Source of the DNA: Acidobacteriaceae bacterium
Lineage (GTDB): Bacteria > Acidobacteriota > Terriglobia > Terriglobales > Acidobacteriaceae
Direction: 5' to 3'
Length of the DNA stretch: 64,000 nucleotides
Assembly: GCA_030041515.1 (NCBI GenBank)
Contig: JASHNS010000122.1
Location: forward strand, 1 to 64,000
The notes beneath the pieces are model-generated. The model was not told where the DNA came from and made no database searches. It worked only from the letters and a program-made list of their open reading frames with translations. A program made the translations under genes and the position numbers. The stretch's first letter is position 1; the number at the start of each line of letters is the position of its first letter. Positions 52,082 to 62,656 of this stretch are shown here, in pieces.

Positions 52082-53098
52082 TCACGGGCGCAACAATGTC
52101 TTGATGGCGCGGCGTTCGTCCATCGCGCGATAGCCCTCTGCAACCTGATCAAGCGGGAGAACCAGGTCGAACACCTTGCCGGGATTGATCTTTCTTTCCC
52201 ATACGAGGTTGATCAGTTCCGGCAGGTAGCGGCGAACGGGAGCAGGGCCCCCGTGGAGATGGACGTGGGAAAAGAACAGTTGCTCCCCATCCAACTCGAC
52301 CCCGTGCGGTACGCCGACGTAGCCGATTCCACCGCCCGGACGCGTGGACCGAATGGCTTGCATCATCGACTCCTGTGTCCCTACGCATTCGAGGACTGAA
52401 TCGGCCCCGATTCCTTTGGTCAGTTCTTTGATTCGGGCAACTCCGTCGTCGCCACGTTCGGTCACGATGTCCGTGGCTCCGAACTCTTTGGCCAGCTTCT
52501 GCCTCGATTCATGCCGGCTCATTGCGATAATCCGCCCGGCTCCTATCTGTTTCGCGGAAAGTACACCAAGCAGGCCGACTGCACCGTCGCCCACGACCGC
52601 AACCGTCGAACCGGGCTTCACGCCTGCTGCATCCGCCGCAAACCAACCTGTGCCCATGACGTCAGAGAGCGTCAACAAACTGGGGACGAGATCATCGGGC
52701 GGCACCTCGGGAGCCGCAACGAGCGTCCCATCGGCAAGGGGAACACGGAGTATCGGCGCCTGCGCTGTAGTGACGAACTCGCGTTGCTGGCACGAGGTCT
52801 GGTATCCGGCATGACAATGAGGACAGGTGTTATCCGAGGCAAAGAACGAGCCAATCACAAACTGGCCGGGCTTGACCGTTCTGACCGCACTTCCGACTTT
52901 CTCGACGATGCCGCAATACTCGTGACCCATGGGTGTGGGTTGCGCAATCTTCTGGATGCCGCGATAGGGCCACAGGTCAGAGCCACACACGCAAGTAGCC
53001 GAAATCCTGAGAATGGCATCGGTTGGCTTGATGACGGAAGGCATTTCGCGCTCTTCGAAACGCAGGTCTTTCGGTCCGTGCAGGACTGCTCCGCGCAT
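52082..53098 (-). CDS. Zinc-dependent MDR alcohol dehydrogenase of the redox cassette
   Basis: 338-aa MDR enzyme: CVCGSDLWPYRGI and MGHEYCGIV give catalytic-zinc ligands; CPHCHAGYQTSC structural Cys; VAVVGDGAVGLLGVLSAKQIGAGRIIAMSR the nucleotide fold. It groups by look with 'glutathione-independent formaldehyde dehydrogenase/threonine dehydrogenase-like' proteins. Located 16 bp after the SDR gene, so probably co-transcribed. It is distinct from the two hopanoid-cluster MDR proteins. Confidence 0.88.
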   Translation of the reverse strand: MRGAVLHGPKDLRFEEREMPSVIKPTDAILRISATCVCGSDLWPYRGIQKIAQPTPMGHEYCGIVEKVGSAVRTVKPGQFVIGSFFASDNTCPHCHAGYQTSCQQREFVTTAQAPILRVPLADGTLVAAPEVPPDDLVPSLLTLSDVMGTGWFAADAAGVKPGSTVAVVGDGAVGLLGVLSAKQIGAGRIIAMSRHESRQKLAKEFGATDIVTERGDDGVARIKELTKGIGADSVLECVGTQESMMQAIRSTRPGGGIGYVGVPHGVELDGEQLFFSHVHLHGGPAPVRRYLPELINLVWERKINPGKVFDLVLPLDQVAEGYRAMDERRAIKTLLRP

Positions 53099-53114
53099 AA
53101 TCTCCTCGTTTTCT

Positions 53115-53879
53115 TCAGGGCATGATCAGGCCGCCATCCACCGAGATGGCTTGGCCGGTGACATAGCTGGCCGCGTCGCTCGAGAGCCACAGGACAGCAT
53201 CCGCAATCTCTTCGGGGCGGCCAACTCGTCCCATGGGGACGCTCCTCTCCATCGACTTCAGCGCCTCACCCTGACCGGCTGCCACCATTTGATCAGCCAT
53301 CGGCGTCCAGATCAGCCCCGGGCATACCGCGTTGATGCGGATGCCACGGGCAGCGTATTCGAGCGCCGCGCTTCTGGTGAAGCCGATGACCCCGTGCTTG
53401 GCTGCGTGGTAGATGCCGCGCTCGGCTCCGCCCACACGCCCTCCGATAGACGAGCAATTGATGATGACGCCGCTGCCTTGTTTGCTCATTTGCTGCAACT
53501 CAAATTTCATGCAGCTCCACACACCGCGCAGATTGATGCCCATCACCTTGTCGTAGTCTTCGCGAGTGGTATCGGCGGTCATGGCAAGCACGTTTTGAAC
53601 GCCAGCATTGTTATAGGCTGCATCGAGTTTGCCGAAGGTGGCGACCGTCTGTTTCACCATGGCCTCTACCTGCGCGTCGTCAGATACATCGCAGCGGATG
53701 GCGAGCGTCTTGTGGCCTTGCGCGGCAAGTTCCCTGGCGGCGGATTGTGCCGCTTTTTCATTCCAGTCCGCCAGAACGACGGAGGCGCCTGATTCAGCAA
53801 ATGCCTTCGCCGTGGCAAGGCCCAGCCCTGACGCAGCTCCCGTCACAAGCGCCACTTTGTTCTCAAAAGACAGGATCAC
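53115..53879 (-). CDS. Short-chain dehydrogenase/reductase
   Basis: 254-aa classical SDR: ALVTGAASGLGLATAKAF (TGxxxGxG), NNAGVQN, NCSSIGG with catalytic Ser, YHAAKHG with Tyr and Lys, and the C-terminal SSDAASYVTGQAISVDGGL. GTG start with GAGGAG 6 nt upstream (53886-53891); the 42-residue longer frame overlaps the tautomerase gene and is not conserved. Probably NAD(H)-dependent because an Asp follows the second strand (VVLADWNE). Confidence 0.9.
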   Translation of the reverse strand: MILSFENKVALVTGAASGLGLATAKAFAESGASVVLADWNEKAAQSAARELAAQGHKTLAIRCDVSDDAQVEAMVKQTVATFGKLDAAYNNAGVQNVLAMTADTTREDYDKVMGINLRGVWSCMKFELQQMSKQGSGVIINCSSIGGRVGGAERGIYHAAKHGVIGFTRSAALEYAARGIRINAVCPGLIWTPMADQMVAAGQGEALKSMERSVPMGRVGRPEEIADAVLWLSSDAASYVTGQAISVDGGLIMP

Positions 53880-53889
53880 GATGAACTCC

Positions 53890-54126
53890 TCACTTTTCGA
53901 ATGGGTTGTATCCGGGTTTCTTGTAGAGCGTGTTCCACTTGCCCTGGATATCCGGTACATAAACTTTGTCGGTCCAATCCCTGGGATCGACTTCTTCGAA
54001 CGCAACTGAAATGACTTCTTCTTTTCTGCCCAGAGAGTGCATAACGTCTCTCACGATCGCTTCGGCAAGCTGATGCTTCTGCTCTTCCGAGCTGCCGGGG
54101 GCAAGCTTCACAACAACGTGGGGCAT
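53890..54126 (-). CDS. 4-oxalocrotonate tautomerase-family protein
   Basis: 78-aa protein beginning Met-Pro, so the catalytic amino-terminal Pro1 would be exposed after Met removal (PHVVVKLAPGSSEEQKHQLAEAIVRDVMHSLG). The rest, ISVAFEEVDPRDWTDKVY, matches the tautomerase fold. It probably isomerises a small enol or keto acid within the cassette. It is 10 bp upstream of the SDR gene. Confidence 0.88.
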   Translation of the reverse strand: MPHVVVKLAPGSSEEQKHQLAEAIVRDVMHSLGRKEEVISVAFEEVDPRDWTDKVYVPDIQGKWNTLYKKPGYNPFEK

Positions 54127-54212
54127 GGTTGACTCCCTGGATATCTATTTGTCGCGTTTCTCAAATTCTTCTTTATCGTCGGCTTCATCTGTTTTTGTGC
54201 TCCACGCTATCC

Positions 54213-55229
<1,017 letters not shown>

Positions 55230-55364
55230 TCAAACCATACTGAGGGGTATGCGGTTCCGCTTTCCCGATCCTGCCAATTGTTTGCCTGATTCTGTTTGGA
55301 AGTCAGATTTTGGGCACGGCGGGGTTGCTTCGCGATACGCTGTTTGAGGAGGAATCGATGTAAC

Positions 55365-56318
55365 GTGGCAACAAAAATCACAGAGAAACCCAGGGATCGA
55401 GACAAAACGGTGGTCGCAATGCGCCAGGGACTCGCGCGCAAGATCGCAGCCTATGCGCCGACACCGGGTGAAACTCCTACGGCGATTCCAGGTATGATGC
55501 TTTACCGTCGCACAAAGCCGACAGCATGCTATCGCGCTTCCTATGAGCCGAGCCTTTCCGTTTTTGTGCAGGGGCGCAAACGGGTCAACCTCGGAGGGCA
55601 CATTTACCTGTGCGACGGATCGTCCTTTCTCCTGTCTTCGATCGATGTGCCCGCTGAAAGTCAAATCGTGGAGGCATCGGAACAGGTTCCTCTGCTCACC
55701 CTGTTTCTTCAGCTTGATATGCCGACGGTAAGAGAGGTTATTAGCCGCGAAGAGTTGCCGGAACTCGAAACCTCAGTTCAGTCACGCGGGATTGCCGTGG
55801 GCGAGACTACGGTCGGCCTCCTCGACGCCTGTATTCGGCTGATTGACCTGCTTGAAACTCCCGAGGATATTCCTTTCCTGAGCCACCTAATCCAGCGGGA
55901 AATTGTTTACCGTATCCTTCGCACTCCACAGGGAGAACGCCTCCGCGCCATCGCAACCACAGGCGATCTGAGCCATCGGACAGCAAGAGCGATTGCGTGG
56001 CTCCGGGCCAACTTTGCGAAGCCCCTGCACATGGAGGAACTCGCGACGGTTGCGCGGATGGGAGTGTCGACGCTGCATCATCAGTTTCGCTCCCTAACTG
56101 CGATGAGCCCACTTCAATACCAAAAGCAACTTCGATTGCAGGCAGCAAGACAGCGCATGCTCCTGGACGGGCTCGACGCAACGAGCGCAGCTTACGAGGT
56201 CGGGTACGAAAGCATCAGCCAGTTCAGCCGTGAGTACAGCCGTGTCTTCGGTCAGCCTCCAATCCGCGATATCAAGGCCCTTCGAGAGAGCAAAGTTGTG
56301 CCGATCAACGCCGCTTAA
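55365..56318 (+). CDS. AraC-family transcriptional regulator
   Basis: 317-aa regulator with an N-terminal AraC_N (cupin-like) domain (MMLYRRTKPTACYRASYEPSLSVFVQGRKRVNLGGHIYLCDGSSFLLSSIDVPAESQI) and two C-terminal HTHs (LHMEELATVARMGVSTLHHQFRSLTAMSPLQYQKQLRLQAARQRML...AAYEVGYESISQFSREYSRVFG). GTG start; the AGGAGG before it also fronts an ATG-TAA start-stop pair at 55358-55363. Divergent arrangement suggests it controls the AKR-to-cupin cassette. Confidence 0.88.
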   Translation: MATKITEKPRDRDKTVVAMRQGLARKIAAYAPTPGETPTAIPGMMLYRRTKPTACYRASYEPSLSVFVQGRKRVNLGGHIYLCDGSSFLLSSIDVPAESQIVEASEQVPLLTLFLQLDMPTVREVISREELPELETSVQSRGIAVGETTVGLLDACIRLIDLLETPEDIPFLSHLIQREIVYRILRTPQGERLRAIATTGDLSHRTARAIAWLRANFAKPLHMEELATVARMGVSTLHHQFRSLTAMSPLQYQKQLRLQAARQRMLLDGLDATSAAYEVGYESISQFSREYSRVFGQPPIRDIKALRESKVVPINAA

Positions 56319-56479
56319 CCGTGAATCGCACGGTGACCAAACTCTCAGGACCTCGTCCTCTTCCACCTGAATATGCCCGGCATCCAGCCTTTGGAGGCGA
56401 CCCGCGGATTTTTCCACCCAGGCGATCGTATCGGCCCGGGCTTTGAGTCCCTCACAAAGCTCTTGCGGACCTGCTAACG
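56319..56479. other. Intergenic, possible gene remnant
   Basis: Downstream of the AraC gene. The minus-strand frame reads LAGPQELCEGLKARADTIAW...AGHIQVEEDEVLRVW, which looks protein-like but has no start and no recognised family; it may be a leftover 3' end. Low confidence. Confidence 0.25.
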
Positions 56480-56566
56480 GCGTTTGACGGTGACAAAAAA
56501 GCAACTGTGACAGAGGCCCGTCTGCGCCCAGGCCTCCCAGCCTGAACCGTCCAGGCCATTGGCGTT
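56480..56566. repeat. 87-bp direct repeat, right copy
   Basis: Same orientation as 48327-48413, about 85% identical by hand count. Ends 6 bp before the stop codon of the giant surface-protein gene. Together the copies bracket the block 48.3-56.6 kb. Confidence 0.85.
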
Positions 56567-56571
56567 CAAGC

Positions 56572-59500
56572 TCACTGGACAACCAGGGTCAGCGACTGCT
56601 GAACGCTCGTGTTCCCGCTGTTCGCTGCCACTGTCAGGGTATAGGTGCCGGAGGGCGTTCCCGATGATCCGCCTCCGCCTGTTCCGCCGCTTCCGCCACC
56701 CCCGCAACCGACCATGCCGAATGAGACGGCAGCCATGAGGGCCAGCACGAGCCAGAGTCCGCTCAAGCGCCGGCGAACTCCCGAGCAGAGCGGGAGAAGC
56801 AACAGCGAGAGCAGGCCGATTCCGGCGAAACGCATGCGGGAATTTCGGGCCAGCGCGGCCGACGAAGCCGCGGTGGTGGTGACACTGACGCTGAAATTGG
56901 CAGAGCCTGCTGAGGTGAGGTTGACTGAGCCCGGAGTGACCGAACAGGTCGCTTCGGCTGGAGCGCCGCTGCAGCTCAGGGAGACTGATCCGCTGAAGCC
57001 GGCCTGGCCAGTCAGGCTGAGCTGGTAGGTGGCCGTTTGTCCCGGAGATACAGACGCTGAGGTCGATCCTCCGCTGGCGGCACCGATGGAGAGAGGCGTG
57101 ACACCGTTTCCGGAAAGATTGACGGTTTGAGGACTACCCGGCGCGTTGTCGGTAATGGTAAGCGTTCCGTCGCTCGAACCCGTGGTGGTGGGCGTAAAGG
57201 TAACGGCGATGTCGCAGGAGGCGCTCGGAGCCAGGGAGGATCCGCAGGTGTTGGTTTCCGCAAAACTGCCGCTGGCGGCGATTCCATTGATGGTGAGAGT
57301 TCCCGTGCCCGTATTGCTGAGCGTGACGGTCTGTGCGGAACTGGTGGTGTTCTGCGCCTGGGCCGCGAAAGTGAGGCTGGCAGGGCTCACGCCGGCGGCA
57401 TACGTGAGAGATGTTGCACCCGTTCCGTTCAGATTGACGGATTGGGGGCCTGCAGTCGCATTGTCGGTGACGGTGAGCGTTCCCTGGAGAGGGCCGGATG
57501 CCATCGGCGCAAAGGTCACGCTGATCGCGCAGGAGCCGGAGGGCGCCAGAGAGGCGCCGCAGTTATTCGTTTCCGTGAAGTTCCCCGTGACGCCAATGCT
57601 GGAAATCGTGAGAGCTTCGCTGCCGGTGTTGCTGAGAGTGACAGCCTGAGCGGCAGCAGTGGTTCCGATGACCGTGGCAGGGAAGGTGAGTGTAGACGGC
57701 GTCGCGCTTGCAGAGAGGGTCGCTTGCCCACTTCCGTCCAGGGGGACGATCAGGGTTGCTGGATTCCCGGTGTCCGTGATGGTGATCTGTCCGGTTTGAT
57801 CCCCGCTCGCCGTGGGCGTAAAGGTCACGCTGATGCTGCACGACGCGCCCGCGGCCAGAGTCGAGCCGCAGGTGTTGGTTTCTGCGTAACCACCCGCCGC
57901 GCTGATGCCGGTGACACTGACTGTCGTTGAGCCGCCGTTGGTCAGCGTCAGCATTTGGCCCGTGCTGGTTGAATTCACCGCCTGCAAGGGGAAGGCGAGG
58001 CTTGCAGGGGACGCTGAGACGAGCTGGGAAGGAACCGGCGCAGTGGCGAGACTACTCTGCAGGAAGATCAGGCCGCCAGACTGGTTGTTGATCACGATGC
58101 CCTTCGTTCCGAAGCGCTTCACATCCGACGGTTCCCCATAGACCGGGAACTGGATCGCGCCGATCATGGCCTGTGTGCTCTGATCGACGGCTGTGAGATC
58201 AAGTCCGTAGTAGTAATACGGGGCGCCGTAGCCGCTGAAGAACAGGCGCCGGTTCGCTGCGTCGACGGCGAATGCCGTACCACCCTCCGGATAGGTGAAC
58301 ATCAGATTCAGCGTGGAAGGATTGATCACCTGGCCATTGGCGACGTAGAGCAGCTTGCCGTCACTCGCAAGCGGGGCGCCGCCTTCAGCCGGCAGGAACG
58401 GGGTTGTCGCTGTCTGGGTGATCCCTGAAGAATTGATGCTGTAGGACGAAATGTTGGCCGGCGACTGGTTGAATTCCGTCGAATAGACCACGGTTGGATC
58501 GTTCACGAAGGCGAAGCTGTTGACCGTGAGCTGATCTCCGGCTCCCTCATTGGTACGTTGCACCGAGTCGTCAAAGATTGCGACTCCGGCGCCGCAGGGT
58601 CCGACGTTGATGTAGCAAAGGCCCACCAGCCAGGTGTGCGGCTGGCCTGGAACGACAGCCAGGGCGGAAGCCATCATCCCGTACTGGTCGAGGAAACTGT
58701 CGCTGCCGCCCGGCACCTTAACCGTGAAATTCGTTGCGCCGGAGGGCAAGGACAACTGCGCCACGGACTGCGATCCGTCCAGGCCGACGTACAACAGCGA
58801 ATTGTCGCTGGAGATCGCCAGAGCGTCGGGCTGATTGCCCGTCAGCAGGGTGGCCACGACGGCCATGGCGACGGGATCGATGGCGACGAGGCTGTCCGCG
58901 TCGTTGCCGGAGGTGCTGGAGACCGTCGCATAAAGCAATTGCGTCGCCGGATCGTACACGTCGTTGAGAACGGTGATATTCGGCAGAGCCCCATAAATGG
59001 TGGCCACGGCTGCACCCGAGGTTCCACCGCCGGGCGCCGGCGTGCTGACGGTGATCGAAGCTTCGCCTACCTGCTGCAGATCCGCTACGGGCACGGAGGC
59101 CACCAGCGTGTCCGGGCCCTCATAAGTAGTTGCCAGGGACGATCCGTTCCAGTTGATCGTGGAGTTCGGAAAGAAATTGGTCCCATACACAGTAATCTGT
59201 CCGGTGCCCGAGGTCTGTTGCGGAACCGCGGGAATACTCGAGATGCCCGGAACCGGCGCAGAGGTCAAGCCATCTCCGGTCAAAGGAATCGACTGGGTCG
59301 GCGTCGTCAGGTTGTCGTTCAGCGTCAAAGTTCCGTTACGCGTCCCGGAGCCGGCAGGGCTGAAATTCATGATGATTTCGCAGCTGCCGTCCGGGCCAAC
59401 AGGCGACGTACAACTATTCGAGACGATGGAAAAATCCCCGGTCACGCCGGCGCTGGTGAGGATGAACGGGCCGTTGCCCTGGTTATAGATACCGAGGCCC

Positions 59501-62070
59501 GCTTCCGCTCCGGTTTGGCCAACCAGCAGGTTCGGGAAAGAAATGGAGGCGGGAAGACTGACCAGCGGAGCGCCGGCAGTTCCGGAAAACCAGACTTCCT
59601 GCGGGCTAATGCCCATGTTGCCGGCGATCGACAGAGAGCCGGATGTCGATCCCAGCGCGGTGGGCGCATACGTGAGCTGAATCTGGCACACGGAGTTGGG
59701 GGTGACCCCGGTACAGTTGCTGGTGGCCGTCACAAATGAAATCGAAGAGGTGAGAGCCGTCAACGTGAGGGCTGCATTGCCGCAATTTGTGATGTTGACG
59801 GTCGCGTTCGTCTCGGTGTTGACCAGAATCGTTCCGAACGAGACCGCTGTGGTGTCGAAGCACAGAGACGGAGCCGCCGTGGCCGTGTCGATACTCGCCA
59901 AAAACTGATAGTTCAGAACGGAATAGCTGTTCGGGGGGGCGGGCGCAGTTGGTTGAAATGCGCCGGCGGTCGTCGGGAACTGCTTCGACTCCGTGTTCCC
60001 TGCCACAAGAATGTGGCCCTGGGGGTCCGTGGTCATCGCGGACCCGGATGCGGCATAATCCGGGGGATTCAGAAAGCTGCTGAACTGGAGGGTGGAGAGA
60101 TCGGAGCTGAATCTGGCGACGAGCAACGTATCGTCTTCCACCGGAAGTCCAGAGAGACTGAAAGTCGAGATCAGCGGATCCACCAGCGGAAGATTCGTTG
60201 CGCCGGTCAATCCGTCAACCGCGACGTTTCCGGCAGGGTCGAGGGCAATGTCCCGCAGGATCGTTGCCGGGCCGGAGGCTGTCCCGGATGCCTGAGCGCC
60301 GTTGAAGTAAGTGGCCGCCAAAGCTTTCGTGCCGTCGCTGCTGAGCTTCAGAACGAATCCATTTGTACAGTCGCACGTGCTCGATTGACCGATCGACGGC
60401 TGGTAGGCATTCGCAGCGGTTGGTAAGTTTGCCTCCAGCGTTTCGCCGGAAGCATACACGTTGCCCGAGCTGTCGAGAGTGAGCCCCTGCACGGAATCCG
60501 TGCCGGGCAAATAAGTCGAGAACATCAGAGCGCTTCCCTGTGGGTTGAGCTTGAGGACATAGCCGGCGCTCGCGTATAGGGCGGCAGCGTTGTTCGGGAA
60601 CGCCGGCCCAACCACGCCGCTGGTCACTGGCAGAGTGGCATCCGCCGTGCCGCCCACGACCACAGCTCCCGTGCTGTCCACCGCCATCCCGCCCATGACG
60701 ATGCCAAGGCTTCCCGGCTCCGAAGATGAGGTCGCCGGAACGTCTGCCGCCCAGGCGATGGTGCCGTCGTCCTCCACCTTGGTGATAAACATGGTTGGGT
60801 TTGCCGGATACGCCGCTGGAGGTGCGCCGAAAGAGCCGCTCGTCCAGGGATAATCCTGCTGCGTCAAACCGGAAAGATAGGCGTTGCCCTGGGAATCGAA
60901 AGCAACGAGATTCTGGCGGGGATCGTAGTCGTCGAACGATCCGGGCGAACTGCCGATAAACCCGGAGTAGCGCAGTTGACTGCCGTCGGGTGTGAGCGAA
61001 GCAATGAAGTTATACGTCACCGTATAGGTGGTGATCGAACTCGAAAGCTTGCCGGCCTGGGGAAAATCCTGAGACATCGAGGTCCCGCTGACTGCAACGT
61101 TGCCGTTGCTGTCCACGGCAATGGAGAATCCCTGATTTCCATTCGATCCACCCAGATAAGTCGAGTACAAAAGAGTGTGGCCGGTGGGATCCAGCTTGGC
61201 GATGAAGGCATCCTGCGATCCCGCTATCGTGGCCTGCTCAGCGGCGGCAGTAGGAAAATCGGCTGAGGACGTAGTCCCGGTGACATAGACGTTGCCGCTG
61301 CTGTCGGTGGCGATGGCCGCGATGGAATCGGATCCCGTTCCGTCCAGGTAGGTGGCCCAAACCAGCACGGGATCGATGGTGAGGGGGCGAGAGTGATCCC
61401 ACTGCGGCACGGAAAAGCCAATTGCGCCGTCCGGTTCGATCCGGAAAGCGGCTTTCACGACATTCTGAGGCGCGGGAGTGCCCTGCCAGGCGACGGGCGC
61501 ATCGAAGAGCAACTGACGGCCGGCGACGGTGACCTCGAGGTTGCCGTCCGGCGCAAGACGCACTGCGTCGGCGCCGAGGAGCCGAAAGCGAATGGTCCCA
61601 GGATCGGCCCCGGGTGCAACGATGAAGTCGTGTTCCAGCGCCGAGCCGCCGCGTCCGCCATAAAACAACAGATCAATCCCAGGATAGAGACTGGGATAGG
61701 TGATCTCACCATAGGTAGGAATTCCGGTTCTCCATCGGCGCGGATTATTTCCGATGAAGTAGTTATCATGGCCGGGCAAAGGATTGCGCGCCTGCGGTTG
61801 AACGCCGTCGCCGGCATGCAGGAACCGCATGTGCAGCGTCCGGTTCCCGCCCCTGACGGACACGAGGAAATCCGCACCATCTCGCCCAAACAATGCCTGT
61901 ACGCCCTGATGACGGGAGAGATAGGCGTACGGTGAGGGCGCCTGTCCCTCATTCCGCTCGAACGTCAGCGGGATTGTCAGAGAAGAAGACCGAGTGGCTG
62001 CGAGAGCGGAAAGAAGCGGGAGAAAGCAGGCAGCAAAGAGCAATGGAACAAACACCCAGCGAAGGCGCAT
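56572..62070 (-). CDS. Giant secreted SBBP/choice-of-anchor-D protein (1832 aa)
   Basis: Signal peptide (1-25), then a DUF7948-like N-terminal domain (about 30-235: IPLTFERNEGQAPSPYAYLSRHQG, YFIGNNPRRWRTGIPTYGEI). SBBP-type beta-propeller repeats follow (about 240-720, recurring DSSGNVYVTGTT, YLGGS, DPQGHILVAG), then Ig-like choice-of-anchor units (about 735-945), an IPT/TIG-like unit (about 950-1045), a YVTN-like propeller (about 1050-1400) and four more choice-of-anchor-D repeats (about 1410-1720). A hydrophobic segment and Gly-rich GCGGGGSGG linker sit near the C-terminus. Probably surface-exposed or secreted; role unknown. Confidence 0.85.
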   Translation of the reverse strand: MRLRWVFVPLLFAACFLPLLSALAATRSSSLTIPLTFERNEGQAPSPYAYLSRHQGVQALFGRDGADFLVSVRGGNRTLHMRFLHAGDGVQPQARNPLPGHDNYFIGNNPRRWRTGIPTYGEITYPSLYPGIDLLFYGGRGGSALEHDFIVAPGADPGTIRFRLLGADAVRLAPDGNLEVTVAGRQLLFDAPVAWQGTPAPQNVVKAAFRIEPDGAIGFSVPQWDHSRPLTIDPVLVWATYLDGTGSDSIAAIATDSSGNVYVTGTTSSADFPTAAAEQATIAGSQDAFIAKLDPTGHTLLYSTYLGGSNGNQGFSIAVDSNGNVAVSGTSMSQDFPQAGKLSSSITTYTVTYNFIASLTPDGSQLRYSGFIGSSPGSFDDYDPRQNLVAFDSQGNAYLSGLTQQDYPWTSGSFGAPPAAYPANPTMFITKVEDDGTIAWAADVPATSSSEPGSLGIVMGGMAVDSTGAVVVGGTADATLPVTSGVVGPAFPNNAAALYASAGYVLKLNPQGSALMFSTYLPGTDSVQGLTLDSSGNVYASGETLEANLPTAANAYQPSIGQSSTCDCTNGFVLKLSSDGTKALAATYFNGAQASGTASGPATILRDIALDPAGNVAVDGLTGATNLPLVDPLISTFSLSGLPVEDDTLLVARFSSDLSTLQFSSFLNPPDYAASGSAMTTDPQGHILVAGNTESKQFPTTAGAFQPTAPAPPNSYSVLNYQFLASIDTATAAPSLCFDTTAVSFGTILVNTETNATVNITNCGNAALTLTALTSSISFVTATSNCTGVTPNSVCQIQLTYAPTALGSTSGSLSIAGNMGISPQEVWFSGTAGAPLVSLPASISFPNLLVGQTGAEAGLGIYNQGNGPFILTSAGVTGDFSIVSNSCTSPVGPDGSCEIIMNFSPAGSGTRNGTLTLNDNLTTPTQSIPLTGDGLTSAPVPGISSIPAVPQQTSGTGQITVYGTNFFPNSTINWNGSSLATTYEGPDTLVASVPVADLQQVGEASITVSTPAPGGGTSGAAVATIYGALPNITVLNDVYDPATQLLYATVSSTSGNDADSLVAIDPVAMAVVATLLTGNQPDALAISSDNSLLYVGLDGSQSVAQLSLPSGATNFTVKVPGGSDSFLDQYGMMASALAVVPGQPHTWLVGLCYINVGPCGAGVAIFDDSVQRTNEGAGDQLTVNSFAFVNDPTVVYSTEFNQSPANISSYSINSSGITQTATTPFLPAEGGAPLASDGKLLYVANGQVINPSTLNLMFTYPEGGTAFAVDAANRRLFFSGYGAPYYYYGLDLTAVDQSTQAMIGAIQFPVYGEPSDVKRFGTKGIVINNQSGGLIFLQSSLATAPVPSQLVSASPASLAFPLQAVNSTSTGQMLTLTNGGSTTVSVTGISAAGGYAETNTCGSTLAAGASCSISVTFTPTASGDQTGQITITDTGNPATLIVPLDGSGQATLSASATPSTLTFPATVIGTTAAAQAVTLSNTGSEALTISSIGVTGNFTETNNCGASLAPSGSCAISVTFAPMASGPLQGTLTVTDNATAGPQSVNLNGTGATSLTYAAGVSPASLTFAAQAQNTTSSAQTVTLSNTGTGTLTINGIAASGSFAETNTCGSSLAPSASCDIAVTFTPTTTGSSDGTLTITDNAPGSPQTVNLSGNGVTPLSIGAASGGSTSASVSPGQTATYQLSLTGQAGFSGSVSLSCSGAPAEATCSVTPGSVNLTSAGSANFSVSVTTTAASSAALARNSRMRFAGIGLLSLLLLPLCSGVRRRLSGLWLVLALMAAVSFGMVGCGGGGSGGTGGGGSSGTPSGTYTLTVAANSGNTSVQQSLTLVVQ

Positions 62071-62155
62071 GGATCAGCTCGTCGAAGATTTTGGAAAGCG
62101 TCAGCTATGATATCGCAAATCTATATGTGTCACTGATCGTTCTGTAGCAACCGAA

Positions 62156-62345
62156 TTAGCGTCGCTGCGCAGTCGCCCGTCGATGGACAAGGCCGCGCTG
62201 GATCGCCGTTACCACCGCCTGGGTGCGGCCGGATGCCCGCAGCCGCACGAGAATCACGCTGACGTAACATTTGACGGTGGCACGGGAATGCCCAGTTCGG
62301 CCGCAATCTCCTTGTTGGTTCTGCCGCTCGGTTCATTTCAGGAGC
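62156..62345 (-). pseudogene. Frameshifted LuxR-type HTH fragment
   Basis: One minus frame reads SGRTNKEIAAELGIP and, after a single frame change, another reads ATVKCYVSVILVRLRASGRTQAVVTAIQRGLVH before TAA at 62158-62156. Joined, this is a typical LuxR/GerE DNA-binding domain. Upstream sequence does not restore a receiver or sensor domain, so only a decayed C-terminus remains. Confidence 0.75.
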
Positions 62346-62617
62346 AAAGGCTACTCTACGCAAGGCATATCCGCGGCCATCCGACCAAGGTCCGAGTCGC
62401 CGCGCCGGATCGAGTTCCCAGGAGGCCACGTGCCATGGTGTGTTCCTGTGCGCGCCGCCTGGGTGGTGCTGGCGATGGGCGCAACTCGAAGCCCCTGCAC
62501 GCCTCATGGAGCAGATGGCTCAACTGCGCGAAGAACGCGCACAGGAGGCAAAGATGCAGCAGAGTATCCGGAGGGTTCGCAATCGGATCGGCTGACCCCT
62601 CTCGGGTGGACGCGGAC

Positions 62618-62646
62618 TTTCCGGGTTCGAATCCCGGCGGCCCCAC
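62618..62646 (+). other. tRNA 3'-end fragment
   Basis: CCGGG-TTCGAAT-CCCGG is a perfect T arm and is followed by CGGCCCCA, an acceptor 3' strand with a discriminator. The required 5' acceptor GGGGCC(G) and D/anticodon arms are not found upstream. Likely a leftover attachment site or a broken tRNA gene. Confidence 0.65.
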
Positions 62647-62656
62647 GACTCCACGC

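Larger units (their letters stand above)
62071..62656. other. Gene-poor region with pseudogene and tRNA fragments
   Basis: About 590 bp upstream of the giant gene. It holds a frameshifted LuxR HTH remnant (62156-62345) and a tRNA 3' fragment (62618-62646). Remaining frames show no motif. Confidence 0.5.

Noticed and set aside
62356-62646. 96-aa minus frame beginning MGPPGFEPG
   Set aside because: The start is the reverse complement of a tRNA T-arm/acceptor, a well-known source of spurious proteins.
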